Part shown: piece by piece, positions 4,671 through 7,068 of the stretch | Numbering within the stretch: position 1 is the stretch's first letter | How the letters are laid out: the number at the start of each line of letters is the position of its first letter | Assembly: GCA_905201305.1 (NCBI GenBank) | Contig: CAJKNS010000124.1 | Location: 1-7,068, forward strand | DNA: 7,068 nt | Source: an uncultured Eubacteriales bacterium | Lineage (GTDB): Bacteria > Bacillota > Clostridia > Oscillospirales > Oscillospiraceae | Direction: 5' to 3' | The notes under the pieces: model-generated | Database searches by the model: none | Told to the model about the DNA's origin: nothing | Seen by the model: the letters and a program-made list of their open reading frames with translations, nothing else | Translations under genes and position numbers: made by a program

Positions 4671-7016
4671 ATGGACAGAGAATGGTTCTCGGCGGCAGGC
4701 TTGACGGCGCTGAAATGGGCGGAGAGCACCGCTGCACTGCTGGGGCATAGCTGCGTGGACAGCGGACATTTGCTGGCAGGCGTATCCCATGACGGACCGG
4801 CAGGGGGACTGCTGCTCCGGGAGGGGGCTGCCACGGAGCGGATTTTGTCGGCACAGCAGCAGCGCTGGGGGCATGGACAGCCCGGAATCGGCGGACAGCA
4901 GGGACTGACGGAGGAAGCCCGCCGATGCGTTCAGGCGGCGGCAAAGGATGCCTGCCAACTGGGAAAGCGTCAGGTGGAGCCGGTCCATCTGCTGCTGGGC
5001 ATTTTGCGGGTGACGGGCAGCGATGGCAGCCAGATTCTTCGCATGCTGGACGCGGACCATAACCGCCTGTTTACCGGCGCAATGGAGCTGAGCCAAAAGA
5101 ATGGAACGGGAGGAACGACAATGGTGACAAAGCTGCTGGACCGATTCAGCCAGGATTTGACCCAGAAGGCGGCGGATGGGGGCTGCATGCCGGTGATCGG
5201 CAGGGAAAGCCAGGTGGAGCAGATGGTGCAGATTCTGTGCCGGAAGACCAAGAACAACATTGCGCTGGTGGGAAAGCCCGGCGTGGGAAAAACGGCACTG
5301 GCGGAAAAGCTGGCGCAGGAGATCAACCGGGGAGAGGTGCCCGAGGCGCTGCGGGAAAAGCGGGTGGTGGCGCTGTATATGTCGTCTCTGGTTGCAGGCA
5401 CCAAATACCGCGGCGAATTTGAGGAACGGCTCCGGGACATTTTAGACGAGGTGACCCGGGCGGGAAACATTATCCTGTTTGTGGACGAAATGCACACCAT
5501 GGTCGGCGCAGGCTCGGCGGAGGGTGCAGTGGATGCGGCGAATATTCTGAAACCGGCGCTGGGGCGGGGAGAAATCCAGATGATCGGCGCCACCACCGGA
5601 AAGGAATACCGGAAGTATATTCTCCGGGATGCAGCGCTGAGCCGTCGGTTTTCTCAGGTGGAGGTGCCGGAGCCGTCGGAGGGGGAAACCATGGAGATCC
5701 TCCGGGGGCTTCAGGGGGAATTCCAGAAGTTCCATCATGTGTGCTATACCGACGGCGCAATATCCGCGGCAGTTACCATGTCCGGGCGGTATTTGCCGCA
5801 AAAATGCTGGCCCGATAAGGCGGTGGACCTGATGGACGAGGCTGCGGCAATGGTGCGTCTGGGACTGGAGCAGCGGGTCACCGGACAGGAGCGCAGAAAA
5901 CGGCGGCAGCTGGAGCAGCACATGCATGATGCCGCCCAGCAGGGGCAGTATGAAAAGGCAGCCCAGCTCCGGGATCAATTGGGACAGCTGGGGCAGGAAA
6001 TATCCCAGCGGTTCCGGGGCAAGGGAACCATGGTGGTGGACCGGCAGCACATTGCCCAGGTGGTGGCAAGGGAGACGGGAATCCCGGTGGAGGAGCTGCT
6101 GGAACGGGCAGACGGAAACCTGATGACGCTGCCGGAGCGATTGGGGCAGCAGGTTTTGGGACAGACTGCGGCAATCCAAACGGTGTCGGAAACGCTGCTT
6201 CGAAGCCGGATTGGACTGCGGGAGGCAAGACGTCCCCGGGGCTGCTTTCTGTTTGCCGGACCCACCGGCGTGGGCAAAACGGAGCTGTGCCGGGCACTGG
6301 CACAGGAGCTGTATGGAAGAACGGACTCACTGATTCGTCTGGACATGACGGAGCTCAGCGAAAAAAGCGGAACCGCGACCTTGATTGGTGCGCCGCCGGG
6401 CTATGCAGGCTATGGCGAGGGCGGCATGCTCACGGAAAAGGTACGGAATCAGCCCTATTCTCTGGTGCTGTTTGACGAGGTGGAAAAAGCCCACAGCGAC
6501 GTTCGGGGACTGCTGCTGCAAATCATGGACGAGGGACAGCTCTCAGACGCCGAAGGGGAGCGGGTGGACTTCCGGAATACCGTGGTGGTGATGACATGCA
6601 ACCTGGGGGCAGACGCCATTCAGGGGCGGCAGGGGGCATTGGGCTTCTGTCCTGCGGAGAATAGCCGGGACGGTGCCCTGCGGCGGGAGCTGGAGGGCTG
6701 CTTTTCGCCGGAGTTTCTGGGACGGCTGGACGCCATTGTGCCCTTTTCACCTCTGGATGCCCAGAGCCGGAGGGGCATTGCGGAAAAGCTGCTGACGGAG
6801 TTTTTGGAGAAATCCCAGGCGGCAGGCTGCAAGGTCACGCTGGAGGGCGACGTAACGGCATATCTGCTTGGACGCTGGCAGAGAGACGGCTATGGAGTCC
6901 GGACGCTCCAGCGGCTTTTGGAGCGGGAGCTGGGCAATCCGGTGGCATTGGCGCTGGCGGAGGGAAAACGGGAGCTTACCCTGGTGGGAACGGCGGAGAA
7001 AATTGTGGCGGCATAA
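4671..7016 (+). CDS. clpC: ClpC-type AAA+ unfoldase of the ClpCP protease
   Basis: A 781-residue double-ring ATPase that unfolds proteins and feeds them to ClpP. In order: two Clp-N repeats (about 5-135); AAA1 with Walker A GKPGVGKT (201-208), pore loop KYRG (245-248), Walker B FVDEMH and DAALSRRF; a short middle domain (about 404-449) with the UVR-like YEKAAQLRDQL, as in ClpC and shorter than in ClpB; AAA2 with Walker A GPTGVGKT (530-537), pore segment GYAGYGEGG, Walker B LFDEVEKAH, and sensor-2-like GVR. An LGF tripeptide (657-659) is at the position of the ClpP-docking loop, so this is a protease partner. ATG 4671 has AAGGAGGG 7 bases upstream; a TTG at 4638 lacks one. The N-domain is divergent: residues 32 and 105, glutamates in B. 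subtilis ClpC, are Gly and Val. No ctsR or mcsAB flanks it. The stop coincides with a repeat. Confidence 0.92.
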   Translation: MDREWFSAAGLTALKWAESTAALLGHSCVDSGHLLAGVSHDGPAGGLLLREGAATERILSAQQQRWGHGQPGIGGQQGLTEEARRCVQAAAKDACQLGKRQVEPVHLLLGILRVTGSDGSQILRMLDADHNRLFTGAMELSQKNGTGGTTMVTKLLDRFSQDLTQKAADGGCMPVIGRESQVEQMVQILCRKTKNNIALVGKPGVGKTALAEKLAQEINRGEVPEALREKRVVALYMSSLVAGTKYRGEFEERLRDILDEVTRAGNIILFVDEMHTMVGAGSAEGAVDAANILKPALGRGEIQMIGATTGKEYRKYILRDAALSRRFSQVEVPEPSEGETMEILRGLQGEFQKFHHVCYTDGAISAAVTMSGRYLPQKCWPDKAVDLMDEAAAMVRLGLEQRVTGQERRKRRQLEQHMHDAAQQGQYEKAAQLRDQLGQLGQEISQRFRGKGTMVVDRQHIAQVVARETGIPVEELLERADGNLMTLPERLGQQVLGQTAAIQTVSETLLRSRIGLREARRPRGCFLFAGPTGVGKTELCRALAQELYGRTDSLIRLDMTELSEKSGTATLIGAPPGYAGYGEGGMLTEKVRNQPYSLVLFDEVEKAHSDVRGLLLQIMDEGQLSDAEGERVDFRNTVVVMTCNLGADAIQGRQGALGFCPAENSRDGALRRELEGCFSPEFLGRLDAIVPFSPLDAQSRRGIAEKLLTEFLEKSQAAGCKVTLEGDVTAYLLGRWQRDGYGVRTLQRLLERELGNPVALALAEGKRELTLVGTAEKIVAA

Positions 7017-7068
7017 GGCAACACCGCACAAATGCGTCTGCGGATTGCGTCGTCGCAAGCTTCGTATC
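7014..7068 (+). mobile_element. Second copy of the TAAGGCAACACC repeat, cut by window end
   Basis: The first 21 bases (7014-7034) are identical to the left end of the element at 2473. After that the two copies diverge, sharing only patches such as GTC and GCGG. The right end is not in the window. As in the first copy, the initial TAA is the stop codon of the upstream gene, here clpC. Confidence 0.6.

Noticed and set aside
4518..5096. N-terminal extension of the ferredoxin frame
   Set aside because: It crosses the ferredoxin promoter and the antisense of clpC; the ferredoxin is full length from 4517 with a strong ribosome-binding site.
1..7068. tRNA or rRNA genes, CRISPR arrays, phage or defence genes
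   Set aside because: No cloverleaf, rRNA-like segment, regularly spaced repeat array or recognisable phage/defence protein was found on either strand.

Overview
The window looks like chromosomal housekeeping DNA from a spore-forming Clostridia member, most likely in the Oscillospirales/Ruminococcaceae range. The evidence is a spmA-spmB spore maturation pair, an AbrB-type regulator, a clostridial 2[4Fe-4S] ferredoxin, a ClpC-type unfoldase, strong Shine-Dalgarno sites and a moderately high G+C content judged by eye. The genus is inferred, not demonstrated.

Layout from left to right. Positions 1-716 (+) hold the 3' end of glutamate racemase (murI) and a closely coupled DUF1934 (YwiB-like) gene. 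Positions 717-962 carry no gene but hold a compact, highly structured element bounded by two near-identical palindromes; the right one doubles as a terminator. Positions 963-2050 (-) are spmB and spmA, overlapping by ATGA. Positions 2051-2232 are a divergent AT-rich control region with a perfect consensus sigma-A promoter for abrB and two Spo0A-box-like sequences. abrB (+, 2233-2475) is followed at its stop codon by a 165-bp MITE-like element and then a strong bidirectional terminator. Positions 2699-4272 (-) are rsmI (16S rRNA methyltransferase) and a TrmN6-like tRNA methyltransferase. The abrB / rsmI / trmN6 neighbourhood recalls the B. subtilis abrB-yabC-yabB locus. A ferredoxin gene (-, 4347-4517) with its own promoter lies divergent to a standalone ClpC-type AAA+ gene (+, 4671-7016). 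A second copy of the repeat seen after abrB starts at the clpC stop codon and runs off the window.

How the genes relate: murI (cell wall), rsmI and trmN6 (translation RNA modification), ferredoxin (anaerobic electron transfer) and clpC (regulated proteolysis) are core functions. spmAB and abrB link the centre of the window to sporulation and the transition state, and the shared control region suggests co-regulation.

I see no obvious new multi-gene system. The observations most worth checking are the stop-codon-abutting repeat family, the paired-palindrome element at 741-957, the Spo0A-like boxes over the abrB promoter, and a ClpC whose N-domain lacks both glutamates used for phosphoarginine recognition in B. 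subtilis ClpC.
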